Source of the DNA: Laguncularia racemosa
Taxonomy: Eukaryota > Streptophyta > Magnoliopsida > Myrtales > Combretaceae
NCBI GenBank assembly: GCA_037954665.1
Contig: JBBMOL010000193.1
Location: 1,240,001-1,304,000 of the forward strand
Direction of reading: 5' to 3'
DNA: 64,000 nt
Below, one piece after another: positions 1 through 11,291 of this stretch (the stretch's first letter is position 1; each line of letters begins with the position of its first letter). Made by a program: the position numbers and the translations under genes. The notes beneath the pieces are model-generated. The model had not been told where the DNA came from. It did not search any database and was given only the letters and a program-made list of their open reading frames with translations.

Positions 1-74
1 AAGATTTAGTAGACAAGTGTGTGAAGCACAAGTTGCTAAATAAGAGGATGAAGATCAGTTGTTCGTAGCATCTT

Positions 75-1284
75 GTGTTGCAAACAGTTGTTCATTCGAA
101 AAGTTGGTTAATTGATAGTGGATGTACAAACCACATGACCAATAGCAAAAAACTCTTCAAAAATTTGAGGCCAATTGACATTACCAAAGTTAAAATTGGT
201 AATGGTGATTACATCCATGTTAAAGGAATAGGGACAGTGATCATATCAAGTGCTGAAGGTTCAAAGAACATATATGATGTTCTTTAAGTACCTGCAATTG
301 ATCAAAATCTGCTGAGTGTAGGACAGCTGATTAAACGAGGACTCAAAGTTATTTTGAAGAGAATTATTACCAAATTCTTAAAGCCACAAGTCAGAAAGTT
401 TTGGATGTGAGGATGAAACAAAAAAGCTTCTCTTTCGATCTAATTAATGAAGAACCTATAACTTTCACCTCGAAAGCAAGCAACATAGAGATATGGCATA
501 AGAGACTTGTCATTGCCATTTGAAGAGGATGAAATTCCTAAAGGGAAAGGAGCTCACAATTGGACTTCCAACATTTGCAAACTACCTACCGACATGCAAT
601 GCTTGTCAATATGGTAAGCAAAATAGGAAACCATCTTAGAGAGCTACGCGTAAACTGCAATTGATCTATACAGATGTAGTAGGGTCACATAGAACTCCAT
701 CCTTAGCAGGTAGTCATTACTATGTTATATTTATTGATGACTTCATAAGGATATGTTAGATTTTTTTCTTAAAATATAAATAAGAGGTAGCTGGTGTGTT
801 CTAGAAATTTAAACGAATGGTAGAAAATCAGAGTAATTGCAAAATCCAAGCTATAAGATCAGACAACGGAAAAGAATATACATCAGAAGAATCGAATGAG
901 TTTTGTGAAGAGGTAGGTATCTAACATCAACTTATAGCTCTATACACTTTACAACAAAATGGAGTGAGTGAAAGAAGAAATAGATATATAATGGAGATGG
1001 CTAGATGTATGTTACATGATAAAGACTTGCCTAAGAATTTATGGGTGGAAGCTGCAAGCACAGCGGTCTTCTTGCAAAATAGATTGCCTACTAGAGCATT
1101 GAAGGACAAAATACCTTTCAAAGCTTGGTATGGTTACAAACTTTTACTAAACTTCCTTAGAGTGTTTGGTTGCTTATGTTTTTCTCATGTTCTAAAGGTT
1201 AAGAGTGATAAGCTGGATAAGAGATCAGAACCAGGCATCTTTATAGGCTATAGTTCCTCATCCAAAGCATACAAGATTTACTAA
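75..1284 (+). pseudogene. copia protease and integrase remnant
   Basis: Frame 75-287 carries the aspartic protease active site Asp-Ser-Gly inside WLIDSGCTNHMT. After a stop at 285-287, scattered frames show the GAG-pre-integrase region and integrase core (a degenerate SDNGKEY-type Asp motif near 860-880). Frame 964-1284 begins in the conserved NGVSERRNRYIMEMARCML block containing the third catalytic residue, Glu, and ends after GIFIGYSSSSKAYKIY, the usual end of the integrase C-terminal region. At least four in-frame stops and several frame shifts separate the pieces, so this is a pseudogene. ATG codons inside these frames are internal methionines, not real starts. Confidence 0.85.
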
Positions 1285-1579
1285 CCTAAACTGGAAAGAT
1301 TGTAATCAGTAAAGATGTGGTTTTTAATGAAAATGAAAAGTGGAGTTAGGAACAACCAAAGGAAACACAAGTGACCATACAACAATCGAGCTTGCCCTTC
1401 CAATCTAGCGAAGATCAAGAAACAGAATAGTGGCGAGAAGAAATGGAAGATGATCCACCAGTTCAACCAAAGATGTAGCGTTGTTATTTGTGAACAGCTA
1501 GCTATGAAGACGCCATTAAAGATTAGAAGTGGCAAAAGGCAATGGAAGAAAAGCTAATAATGATCAAGAAAAACAAGAT

Positions 1580-3000
1580 CTAGGAGTTAGTCAATAAACC
1601 AATTGATAGAAAAATCATTGGAGTAAAATGGGTGTTTAGGACTAAACTTAATGCAGATGGATTTGTCAACAAGTATAAAGCAAGACTTGTTGTCAAGGGA
1701 TATGCTCAATTTTTGGAGTTGATTACTCTGACACATTTGCTCTAGTTGCTAGATTAGATACATTACAATTAGTATTAGCAATAGTTGCACAACATGGATG
1801 GAAGGTGCTTTAGTTGGACATAAAATCCACATTCTTAAATGGTTCTTACAAGAGGAAATCTATGTTGAGTAACCTGAAGGATTTGTGGAACAAAGCAAAG
1901 AAGACAAGGTGTACTTGCTCAAGAAGGCTCTATACAGTTTAAAGCAAGCACGTAGAGCATGGTATAGCAAAATAGATAAGCATATATCAAGCTTAGGATT
2001 CGTGAAAAGCATGTTTGAAGCCACACTTTATGTAAAGCACAAAGGGGCCAATTTAATTATAGTTTCTCTTTATGTTGATGACCTTCTCATTACAGGTGGA
2101 AATTTCAAGCTAGTTGAAGAGTTTAAGATAGAAATGTTAGAGAGCTTCGAAATGACTAATCTTGGATTAATGACATATTTTTTGGGAATAGAGATCAAGC
2201 AACTAGAAGATGAAGTTTTCATATGTCAAAGGAAATATGTGAAGGAAATCCTTAAGAAGTTTCACATGGAAGATTGCAAGGAAATGACTACTCCTATGAA
2301 TCAAAAGGAAAGCTTAAGCAAGGAGGATGGCATAAACAAGGTTGATGAAGGTTACTTCAGAAGTTTGGTTGGATGTCTAATGTATTTAACCACAATAAGG
2401 CCTAACATACTCTTTGTTGTAAGTATCCTATCTCATTTCATGCATTGTGCTAGTGAAATACATCTTAAAGCTACAAAAAGAGTGGTTAGATACATCAAGG
2501 GAACAATCAATCTTGGTGTAAAGTTTAAGAAGTGTCAAAGCTTAAATCTACTAGGATTCTTCGATAGTGATTGGGGTGGATCCATAGATGACAAGAAGAG
2601 TACATCAGGATATTGTTTCAATTTAGGATCAGGTGTGTTTTGTTGGAGCTCAAGAAGCAAGACACTGTAGCTCAATCCACTACGGAAGCCAAGTTCACTT
2701 TGCTGATAAATCAAGCTTGGTGGCTGAGGAAGTTGCTATGTGACTTATGCTTGGAGCAACAAAATAATACAAAGATTTATGTTGACAATCAAGCAGTATT
2801 GCAATCTCTAATAATCCGGTCTTTCATGAAAAAACAAAACATTTCAAGATCAAATTGTTCTTCTTAAGGGAAGTGCAAAAACAAGGAGATATAAGTCTCA
2901 TGTATTACAAATCCAAGGAATACTTGTAGACATCTTCACAAAACCTCTACCGATAAACAAGTTTGAATTATTGAGGCAAAAACTTGGAATTTGCAGCTCC
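1580..3000 (+). pseudogene. copia reverse transcriptase and RNase H remnant
   Basis: The RT begins with the region around 1610-1700 (GVKWVFRTKLNADGFVNKYKARLV), is shifted near 1710-1850, and then runs open from 1885 to 2670. That frame includes the KKALYSLKQ motif, the catalytic SLYVDDLLITG motif near 2070-2100, LGIEIKQLE, and the start of RNase H (GFFDSDWGGSIDDKKSTSGY). A one-base shift near 2640-2670 moves RNase H into the frame 2613-2867, with STTEAKF and VDNQAV visible. The C-terminal LVDIFTKPLP-type motif is near 2925-2950. This is a near-complete but frameshifted RT-RNase H. Confidence 0.88.
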
Positions 3001-3006
3001 TAAAAG

Positions 3007-3018
3007 TATGGAGGAGCA
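3007..3018 (+). other. polypurine tract of the first copia element
   Basis: The purine-rich run TATGGAGGAGCA follows the end of RNase H by a few bases, the usual place of a copia polypurine tract. The 3' LTR should start directly after it, around 3016-3020. I could not fix its far end because no second LTR copy is in the window. Confidence 0.5.
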
Positions 3019-4399
3019 TTAGTTTATTGCTTACTAGGATAGCAAATATTTTAGTTTTGGTTTGTTTAATTCAGTTCTAATTTCTTGAAAGTAAATAAGT
3101 TTGTTTAGATTCATTTTGCTACAATTTTGGATGTTAAACTTATCAAGTTTATTGCTTCTATATTTTTAGAAGCTTGAAAATATTATGAAGATACATGAGA
3201 TTTCTGTTTTCGTGTGTGTGTCTTCTGTTTTCCTTGCTCTTGATACAATAGGTTCACACGTAGTTTGGTTTTTGTGGTTTTTCCTTGAATGTACTGCAAA
3301 AGCTAAACTTCCATCTTTGGCCCCCTTGTTTTCATACCATCTTCTTCCCAATAGGATTCTCACTGGATGTGCTTCATTTATTGAGATATTTGGCTAATTT
3401 AGAATAAGAGGAATGGCATTCTTGGAGGAGAAAAGTTCAAATGATGTTTATGAGTGATACCAGGTATACGGGGCAGTCTGTTAGATACTTTAGCCCTGCA
3501 CTTGATTCTTGAATTTGTCAATCTCTATATCTACTGGAAATGATCTTCCATACCTGCCCTTAATAAAATTTGTTTACGTTAATGCTACAACTTGACTACC
3601 ACTACCATGTAGTGAAAAATCCAACGTTCAGATCGACATTGTCAGCAGCATGTTTTTTGTTGTTACGTTATGTGGAGCATATGTTTCGAACACTGTCTGG
3701 CAATTCCTAAGAGGAGTAATGAGAAATTTAGAAAAATGGCCAGTCCTAGTCGTCTTGCCTAGAGGGAGCCAAAAGACAGAGACTATAATTTCCATGGAGT
3801 AATATTTCCGTTTGGTTGGTGTCACAAAATGGATATGGAGAGATTGAAGTGCGCATTTGGCAAAGTTGTGACTATTTATATAAGAGTACTTTTATAACAT
3901 TTGGCAAGTTGTGACTATTTATATAAGAGTACTTTTATAACATTGTTCTTATTTTTACTTCATTTCCATCAGTCCCTCTCCAATTTTAGAAGAAATAGGC
4001 TCCAATGTGAAGACATTTTCCACTTATGTCTTCCATTTCCATTTCAATTTTGGGAAGAAAAGAAACAACATGCTTGCTTTATTTCCTTTCATTTCCTTTT
4101 ATTTCAATGTGCTGTAAATATAAGCTTAATTCTAGTTCATGGACATACCCAACCTGCTTAGTAAGTAAAAAAATTATATATTTTTATCTAACAGTTTAAA
4201 CATGTAGATTTGGCAATGACTACTATTTCTTACTTTGACATTCTTCCTCACTTATGTGTAAAGACTTTAATTAAAGTCCAATCAAGTGGACGGCTTAATT
4301 AAATAGGGGTGAGTAATTATATAGAATTCAAACCTGAGACTAGTTTTACAATTCACGTATGAGGGAAATCAAACGTCTAGAAGATTGGGTGGATATGAA
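3019..4399. other. probable 3' LTR and unassigned AT-rich sequence
   Basis: The first few hundred bases should be the 3' LTR of the preceding copia element, but its end is not visible. The rest shows no coding region I can support. A short direct tandem duplication is listed separately. The open frame at 3901-4161 is hydrophobic, begins inside that duplication and resembles nothing I know, so I do not call it a gene. Confidence 0.4.
3854..3943. repeat. two-copy tandem duplication of about 45 bp
   Basis: The phrase beginning CATTTGGCAA and continuing through CTATTTATATAAGAGTACTT to TTATAA occurs twice head to tail, the copies differing by one base in an A run (GGCAAAG versus GGCAAG). It looks like a recent replication-slippage or unequal-exchange event. 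Confidence 0.85.
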
Positions 4400-4767
4400 C
4401 TTATGGTAAAAAACTCTTAATGGGAAAAACACTTCTTTTTAGAAGCATATTGGATAGAATTAGGGCCTCTTGATAGAGTTGTTTATGGACCTCTGCTTTC
4501 AGCTTACGAACTAGTAAAAGTGTGTGAAGTTTGGCAAGGAGTTAATAAATGGAATGAAAGTGCTATCGGATATCCTTTGGCTAATGAGATCATGACCAAT
4601 TGGGGCAATGTGATATCGGATAGAACTGATAATTCAATGGATCGGCTTGTTTGGAAATGGGAGAGCAATGGAGTGTTTTCCACAAAAATCTGCATATGAT
4701 AGGATAAGTGAGAAAATTTTGTCAAATGAGCAACATATTGATAGAAAATGGGTTTGGAGTACACCGG
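4400..4767 (+). pseudogene. LINE (non-LTR retrotransposon) ORF2 fragment 1, zf-RVT region
   Basis: The plus strand encodes the region between the RT and the C-terminal domains of a plant LINE: GPLDRVVYGPLLSAYELVKV, then NKWNESAIGYPLANEIM, then MDRLVWKWESNGVFSTK, then RKWVWSTPV. The W-x-W-x-x-N-G-x-F-S-T/V-K block and the following W are standard for the zf-RVT module of plant L1-like elements. One frame shift occurs near the FSTK block. The frame stops at a solo LTR inserted at 4768, and the same protein continues at 6273. Confidence 0.8.
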
Positions 4768-6272
4768 TGTTATGTTCTCTCTTAAAGTATTTTGATGATA
4801 ACAAAATGTATTAAATGTTTTTAATGAAGTTTATTTAGTAGACATGAATAATTATATTTACAATTTGACTAAGAGTTAGAAATCAAAGAATAAAAGAAGG
4901 AAAACTATGTTGTTTTTAATTATTCAAAGATAAGTAAGAAGGTATTCATTATGAAGAATAATAGGAACTTAGAAGATAAGTTAAAATGTATTACTGTTAC
5001 AAGTTCAAATGAATAGAACGAGTTATATATAAATTTAAGTTAGATGACTATCAATGTCGAAGATCTAACTCTACTTATTGAATATATTTGGGTAAAATGT
5101 TCAATTCATTTCATTAAAGTAGGAAAAATATCTATGGGGATCTAAGCGATTAATTTTTGAATTAAGATTGAGTAATATGTTCAATTTGTTTAACTAAAAT
5201 AGGAAAAATATCCATGGGGATTTAAGTAATTAATTTTGGAATTAAGAGATTTAGTTAAATCGTGATTGATTCCGTATATTTGGTTCTACTACAAGAAGAT
5301 CAAGTATTAAAAGGATTATATCAGATATTTTAGATATCGCATGCTTTTGGAATTCAAATTTGAAGAATTCTTAGATGTTCCACAAAATTAGTGAGTGATT
5401 GATCTCATCAATAGATTTTGTATAGATAATATTTATCATAATGGAATCATGTTTCTGGACTATTTTCAACAACAAATTTGACAAAATTTCCATATCATAT
5501 TTTGATATATCATATTTAAAATTCAAAATTCAGTAGATAACTTCAAATCCCTTGAAATATTTATCAAACATTCAAAGCAAGATCACGACAATAAACTTTC
5601 TAGTTAAAAATAGATCATTGAAATAGCTGTTACTTTTCAATGAATAAATAAAGCCAAAGTTTAAAGAATCGTGTAAGAGAAAATACAATATTGAACAATA
5701 CAACATTCTATTATCAGAAAAGAGCATTATCAAAACAAAGAGACTAACTCATAAGCTACTCTGTCTTTTACATATTTTCATATTACACTCAAATTAATTT
5801 TTGGAGGATACACACTCTCATTTCTTCATTTATTTTTTATTATTCTTGAAAGATAAATATGTGTATTAGTGAAAGGTTACTTGTAATTCTATAGATCTGT
5901 AAAAGCTTAGATAGTTGATAAGTAGAGCAGGGTGTTTTTAAAGCCAAGGTATTGGCAAAACAATTGTAATCTCTCAAGTTTATTTTGGATTAGTGGAATG
6001 ATATTGATGCGGAAGACTGAGTCCCTAGTAGTAGAGTTGGAAGAGAAAACTGCACTTAAGGCAAAACCTCTATAAATAGCTTGTCCAATTCTCTTCTCTT
6101 TACTTTTTAATTTTTGTTCTATAATAGCTTATAATTGTTTATAAATACCTATTTTCATACCATAATTAAACTGAATAGTCCAAGGGTTGTTTTAACTAGC
6201 AAAAGTTTTCTAAAAATTTAGTAATTAATCAATTCACCCCGTACCTCTTGATTGCTTAATTCGGGACCAACA
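4768..6272 (+). mobile_element. solo LTR, Sirevirus/Maximus-like copia
   Basis: The segment starts TGTTATGTTCTCTCTTAAAG followed by TATTTTGATGATAAC, a typical Sirevirus LTR start, and ends in GGGACCAACA after an AATTCACCCC block. No primer site or coding region follows; LINE coding resumes immediately on the other side. The flanks ACCGG and ACCAA are a plausible decayed 5-bp target duplication (3 of 5 match). A minus-strand LTR of the same family is at 37151-38102, sharing blocks such as ATTAAAAGGATTATAT. LTR-LTR recombination best explains a lone LTR. Confidence 0.75.
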
Positions 6273-6523
6273 ACCAACAAATCAAAAATGCAACACTTTC
6301 TCTAGCAATGCTTACATAATGCTCTACTGACAAAAATAACCAGTTAAAGAGAGGGATTATATGTGGATGATTGATGCATTTTTTGTGGTGTAGAGCAAGA
6401 AACTCATTAGCATTTATTTAAGGATTACAGGTGGATTAAGCAAATTTGGAGAAATATAAATGGACTAAGTTCTTTTCAAGCATCATTTTTGCAAATATTT
6501 GCATGTACATATATTAATATTTA
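6273..6523 (+). pseudogene. LINE ORF2 fragment 2, zf-RVT C-terminal part
   Basis: Directly after the solo LTR the plus strand reads NALLTKITS, stop, RERLYVDD, then CIFCGVEQETH, HLFKDYRWIKQIW and RNINGLSSFQASF, with a few stops. This is the Cys-containing zf-RVT end of the same LINE ORF2 that stops at 4767 (the family pattern is N-x-L-x-T, a CxxC, HLF, and W). The continuity across the LTR shows that the two fragments were one. A second solo LTR interrupts it at 6524. Confidence 0.72.
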
Positions 6524-8463
6524 TGTAAATATAAATATTTAGTAGGGATTAAAATTAACTCAAGGTTGGGAGGGCGATTCAGTAATGGGATAAGAGGTAT
6601 AAATAGGCTAATATAACACATGTTAATCCTTTTCGTTCATTTGCACCATCCAAAGCTTAAGCGCTCTTTTCAGAAACCTAAGATAAAAGGAGTCAACCAT
6701 GCTTGCAATTCACCTATTGGATCAAGGCAAGTAAACCGGTTAATACCAAATGATTATCACTCACATATGTATAACATGAATTAGAAATTAACCCTTTAGA
6801 ATTTCTTCAAAAGCGAATTGTGTGATGAAGGGCTTAGGACAAGAAATCTAGCATTAGAATGATTTAAACTGGTAAGTCATTAGACTAACCGCTAATTAGT
6901 ATTTTTATGAAAAATAATGCACAATTAGGTTGATAAGTGTTGGATTTGAAGTAGGGTTAGAAAGATTTGGGATTATTACGAATTGGAAATGGAATTTGAG
7001 ATGACAGTGACCTATATAGCTGGGTACATGCTCATGTACTTGCCCATACTGAATTACAAGAGTGTATAGGAAGATATATGGTCATTGACATGGCCATATA
7101 CGTAGGCATGTCAAATTACAAAAATTTACAAATAGATACACGACTACTATACACGATCGTATACTTAATTGTGTTGAAGTATACAGCTAAATACATAACC
7201 ATATATTTGGGCATGTTAGAAACTGTACACTTAACCATGCTAAAGTATACAGCTTAATATATGACCATATACTTAGGCATGTTAGAAACCAAAAACACAC
7301 AAAAATATACACAACCTCCTACATAGCTGTGTTGAGTCAAAACACTTCCCATTCCATTTTTCTTCATTGAAACAAAATCCTAAGAATATATAATTAGGGA
7401 TGTGTATAGGTTTAGAGGATCTATGAGATTGTAAGTGTGAGAAGATCGACTGTGGGAGATTAAGGTACATTTATATCATGTTTGTTGCTTGTCTTTATTA
7501 ATTAAAAATTGTGTGTAGATTAAATGTTATTGTAAAAGAACATGATTGATTGCACGTGTGATTATGATTGGTTCGGTCCAAGAAACCAAGTATGAGTCGA
7601 TGTTCTCAGGGTAATACCTTAATGATTGATATGTGATGTTATCTTTAGTGGAGTTGTGTATCGAAATGATTCAGGTAGAATGTGAAGAATGTTTGTATGT
7701 AAATGTGGAAGGTTATTGTGTGAGATGTGAAAGGACTCAAGAATTCATGAATAGTGGAGAATACCCACTATTGTATACGTATTGTTATTATGTATGGAAT
7801 AAACTCATGAATAAAGGAGAGTACACTTTATTGTATAATATTTATATATATTTGTCTATGGAAGGATTGTATGGATATGTGTAAGGTTGTATGTTAATAT
7901 GATGATAAGAATTGCATGTTAGATTAAGTGATGTGAAAGATAAATAACTTGTGCATGAATATTATATTGCATGATGTATGTGTTTTTGTTTCTATCATGG
8001 CATGCAAATATGTGTTTAGGTATACATTGTGTTAGGCATTAACTCACTTCTCATGAGACCTTTTTTTGTTAGTTGTAGGTATCATGGGAAAAATTATAAA
8101 GTATGATGACACTATTGTAGAGATGGATCAAAATAAGAAGAAGAATATTGAATATGTCTACTGTGATGGTTAGTAGCTAGAATAAGGAAAGATACATGTT
8201 AGGTGACTTCTTAAATTGATTTGAGATTTCTATTGTATTTAAATGTAATGTGCTTTTGTTATAATAATTTGAGAAAACTGGTTATGATATATTTTTGATA
8301 ATAGAAACTCTTCCTAACCTCTTGTATGTATCAAATTATTTCATTTATCATTATGAGGATATGAATGTAAAAGTTGGAGATTTATAGTGATTAAGTCTTT
8401 ATGTGTCTTTATCTAGTGAGAACATAGGCGGGTTGTACTTGACTTGGGCTTTGAGGTATTACA
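6524..8463 (+). mobile_element. solo LTR, Ty3/gypsy Tekay/Del-like
   Basis: It starts TGTAAATATAAATATTTAGT and then AGGGATTAAAATTAACTC, and ends TTTGAGGTATTACA. Both ends resemble the long LTRs of Tekay/Del elements. The flanks ATTTA (6519-6523) and GTTTA (8464-8468) match at 4 of 5 positions, as expected for a decayed target duplication. The inside (about 1.94 kb) carries a tandem-repeat tract at 7020-7280. The open frame at 7633-7884 lies wholly inside and is not a gene. LINE coding resumes after 8463. Boundaries are good; lineage is from general resemblance. Confidence 0.65.
7020..7280. repeat. ~66-bp period tandem repeat inside the gypsy-like LTR
   Basis: AAGTATACAGC recurs at 7177 and 7243, followed both times by ACCATATA(T/C)TT and GGGCATGTTAGAAA or AGGCATGTTAGAAA, giving a period of 66 bp. 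The earlier part of the tract has more diverged units with small palindromes such as TACACGATCGTATA. The period and the palindromic TACA...GTAT cores recall the 64-bp repeats at 13555-13740 and 28731-29190, though similarity is much weaker. Confidence 0.6.
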
Positions 8464-9240
8464 GTTTAGTAGGATTTTGTTTCTTGGTTGAGGAACATAT
8501 GGCGGGTTGTACTTGCTCTTTTCTATTTGTCCGTGGGATATTTGGAAGGAACGTAATCAATGAATTTCTCAAGCTGGTTCTGCTAATCCGGAGTGGCTTA
8601 ATTTTTCTCTTATGAGCGCTGCTGAATTTTTGGGCTTTGAAACAAGCTTCTAAGAAGGAGCGTAGATGGTCAGAAGCAAATTAGGAACATTCGCTTCAAG
8701 GATGGCTGAAAAGGAACTGTGATGGTGCTGTTAAAACTTCAAGGTTGCGGGAATGGGATGTATTTTTTGAGATCATAATGGATTATGTTCGGGGGGGAGG
8801 GATTTGCTAGGAGGATCAATTCTGTCTTGTCCCCTCTTGAAGCAAAACTTTGAAACGTTTTTTGGGGGGTTCAAAGATGCTATCTCTAATCATTTTGATG
8901 GTCTTATCATTAAATCGGATTCCCAAAGAGCTTTTGAGTAAACCGCAGGCACCTGAATCAGTCCTTGATGTTATTTATTTTTGCAGGCAAGAATGCCAGC
9001 AGTTTTAAGAGGTTATCCTTTGCATGGATACCATTACCAAGATCAAGGAACAAAGTAGTGGATCTTCTTGCGGAGTATAGCACCTTAACGGGATATTTGC
9101 AGCTTTTTATAAGCTGTGGCTTTGTGTGCTGGTTTTATTCCAGCTATATTTGCATCAAGTCACTAAAACCTAATCGATTTTCCATGTATTCTTTTATGTC
9201 TTTTCAAAAATTACAATTGTCCTACCCACGTATTGAATTT
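8464..9240 (+). pseudogene. LINE ORF2 fragment 3, RNase H-like C-terminus and 3' end
   Basis: In shifting frames the strand encodes WDIWKERN (8530-8560), GWLKRNCDGAVKTS (8700-8745), GCIF-type and FRDH-type residues, SPLEAKL, and near 9015-9090 FAWIPLPRSRNKVVDLLAEY. This is the RNase H-like (RVT_3) domain that ends many plant LINE ORF2 proteins: the NCDGA block, the AE-A-L block and the final P-R-S-x-N-x-V-A-D-x-L-A block are all recognisable. Stops and frame shifts show it is dead. It completes the LINE interrupted at 4768 and 6524. No poly-A tail is clear. Confidence 0.75.
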
Positions 9241-11054
9241 TAGATTCCCTTTCATGTTTGTACAATTGCGAAATTAGCTAGACTCAAAACGATTATTTAC
9301 AGGGTGAAAAAGAAAGTCAACTTTCAAAATTGTTTAACAAAATAATACTATAACAAGTGACAACAGTTAAAGATGCAACTACGTAGCAGATCCATCATCG
9401 TCCAAGTTACAAAAATTTAGAAAATAACTGAAACATGAAAAACAAAAAATCCATGATATAAATAAGAAAGAAAAAAAGAAAAGAAAAGAAAGAAAGAAAG
9501 TCATCTTATCTTGGATATAATCTTAAACCAAGACTTCCTCAAAAAACCCTCCTTAACAAAATAAGCATGAGTTCTTTTTATAGTAGCCTAACATATATTT
9601 GATTGGTGGATCGGAATATAATTGAAATAGAAATATAACTTTTAAAATGTAGAATAGTAAGATAATAACTAATATTTTATTTGGTTGCCACTTAAAACAA
9701 AAATATTAGTGATAAATTATTATAAAATATAAACCTATCAATACTTATTATATTCTATAGCATGGCTATCTTGTAGGTAGTATATGAAGATAAAAAAGAA
9801 AGAAAAATTGGGGAATAACTATTTCGTTGATATAAAAATGAAATCAACAATAAGAGTGCGGTAAAATAATTATTTTGTAAATCAAATGCAATAATAATAT
9901 TACAAGAGAAACCAATAATTCTTGTATCATATTTAATTTCTTGAGTCACAACATTCATACATAAATGCATGAAAAAATTGGTGTTCAATTTTCTTTTCAA
10001 TTTTCAAACTCTAGCATCAAATGTATGTCATTTGAGAAATTTTATGGTGTAATCATTCAAAATTGATTGGATTGTATAGTCAATCCTCTATATTATAGTA
10101 AAATCATCTCAACTACGGTAAAATAAAGCTCATTAACAGTAGAAGAAAACTATCAACAACCTTCTTAAGACTATTGACAGCCCTTTGCAAATTGTTAACT
10201 TCATTTGAATTGTTAAATAGTTTTTTTTTAATAGTAAATCACTTCTGATCACAGTAATAAAAGGGTATTCATAATAAAAAGTGACCATAAAATTTCCCTT
10301 GGCATTTATTTACATTAATTTGTTGGATCATGACATTGGCAAATAACCTTCCATTTTTTTCTTTTTTTTTTTTGTTTTTTGAGTAGGTTTGATTGATTTG
10401 AGAACATGGAATAAAATAATTTTTCTTATCTTGTAAATCCATTCTTATGTATAGTTAATGGAATTGCTACTACTACTAAACAAAAAATTGCAATTCCTTT
10501 GGTTATTTTTTGTATTTTTCAAAATCTATCTTTGAAACCTCAAACCAATTATAAAGACTTATCTATTCCATATGTTTAGCTGACTAAGAATGGAATATCA
10601 TAATACTAACTATTATTTCATTCCATAAATCAAACAAATCATCCATAACTCTAAGCGTGTAATTCATAAATGAACATATGTATTATCCGAATGAAAAATA
10701 TAATATCTTTAGTAGATATGGTTAACCCATTGAACCATAAATCCTAATTTCCTTTTAATCTATGGGAAGAACTTAGCTTCAATGACTACTATCGGATCTT
10801 AAATTAGGTTCCATATACAAAATCAAAGTTTATTCCAAATTGTACCTAACTTAAATTATATCGATCAAAGTGTAAATATAAGTTTCAGTAAAAAAAATTT
10901 CGAACTTTGGCTTATGAAAAAGTATCGAAAAAGCTCAATTGGATTATAATAATAATAGAATAATAGAAGTAAAAGATACAATCTACATTACACATTTATT
11001 TATACAAAAATATGTTTTATCATAGGAAGCTTAATCTTCCTGATGATTCTAATG
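9241..11054. other. AT-rich intergenic DNA, no gene seen
   Basis: Very AT-rich sequence with simple runs (AAAGA-type at 9465-9502, T run at 10351-10380). I see no protein domain, RNA gene or element boundary. Frames such as 9755-10000 are low-complexity and unsupported. Confidence 0.6.
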
Positions 11055-11291
11055 CTATGTAATAGATTGATTACAACTCTGATCACATGAAGTTGCGCAA
11101 CTTTCCATTCTCTTGATATCGGGATGGAGGTAGAGACACTTAGAGGAGTAACAATCTACATTACAAGGTGTGATCAAAGCCTTGGGATCTTTATGGTTAC
11201 AGTTATCAAGGCAATTCTTGAAACAAAGATATGAAACGAAATCAAAACTACACTCAAGAGAGCAAAGTATATATATACGTAGCTGTCTAAT
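11055..11291 (-). CDS. cysteine-rich peptide exon candidate (thionin-like or hairpin-like spacing)
   Basis: A minus-strand frame of 78 codons ends at a TAG at 11055-11057 and has no ATG near its beginning, so it would be a terminal exon. It holds 12 cysteines, largely as C-x3-C or C-x3-C-x3-C groups: LCSLEC, CFKNCLDNC, CNVDCYSSKC, CATSCDQSC. Such clustering is unlikely in 36% GC random sequence and recalls secreted plant thionin-like or alpha-hairpinin peptides, whose disulfides pair CxxxC groups. I see no signal peptide in the frame; it would have to come from an upstream exon that I could not identify. The function is not assigned; it may be a gene relic. Confidence 0.35.
   Translation of the reverse strand: MRQLRIYILCSLECSFDFVSYLCFKNCLDNCNHKDPKALITPCNVDCYSSKCLYLHPDIKRMESCATSCDQSCNQSIT

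Larger units (their letters stand above)
1..3018 (+). mobile_element. Ty1/copia retrotransposon, degenerate, 5' part outside window
   Basis: The window opens inside the gag-pol region of a plus-strand copia element. In order I can read protease (residues WLIDSGCTNHMT near 105-140), a GAG-pre-integrase/integrase stretch, an integrase C-terminal stretch (964-1284), reverse transcriptase (about 1590-2300) and RNase H (about 2500-3000), followed by a purine tract at 3007-3018 that would prime plus-strand synthesis. The reading frame is broken by many stops and shifts, so the element cannot encode its own proteins. Its 5' LTR and gag lie to the left of the window. The family call is firm; the lineage (Tork/Tnt1-like is plausible) is not. 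Confidence 0.9.

Noticed and set aside
3628..3825. Plus-strand string with NTVWQFLRG and KWPVLVVLPRGSQKTET residues near 3685-3795
   Set aside because: Open for only about 40 codons and not attributable to any family I know; could be part of the old LTR.
3901..4161. Hydrophobic 86-codon frame with a signal-peptide-like start
   Set aside because: It begins inside a tandem duplication, has T-rich composition that yields Phe/Leu by chance, and shows no domain.
7633..7884. 83-codon frame with several cysteines
   Set aside because: It lies wholly inside the gypsy-like solo LTR and overlaps short internal repeats (GAATAC-CCACTATTGTATA-type).
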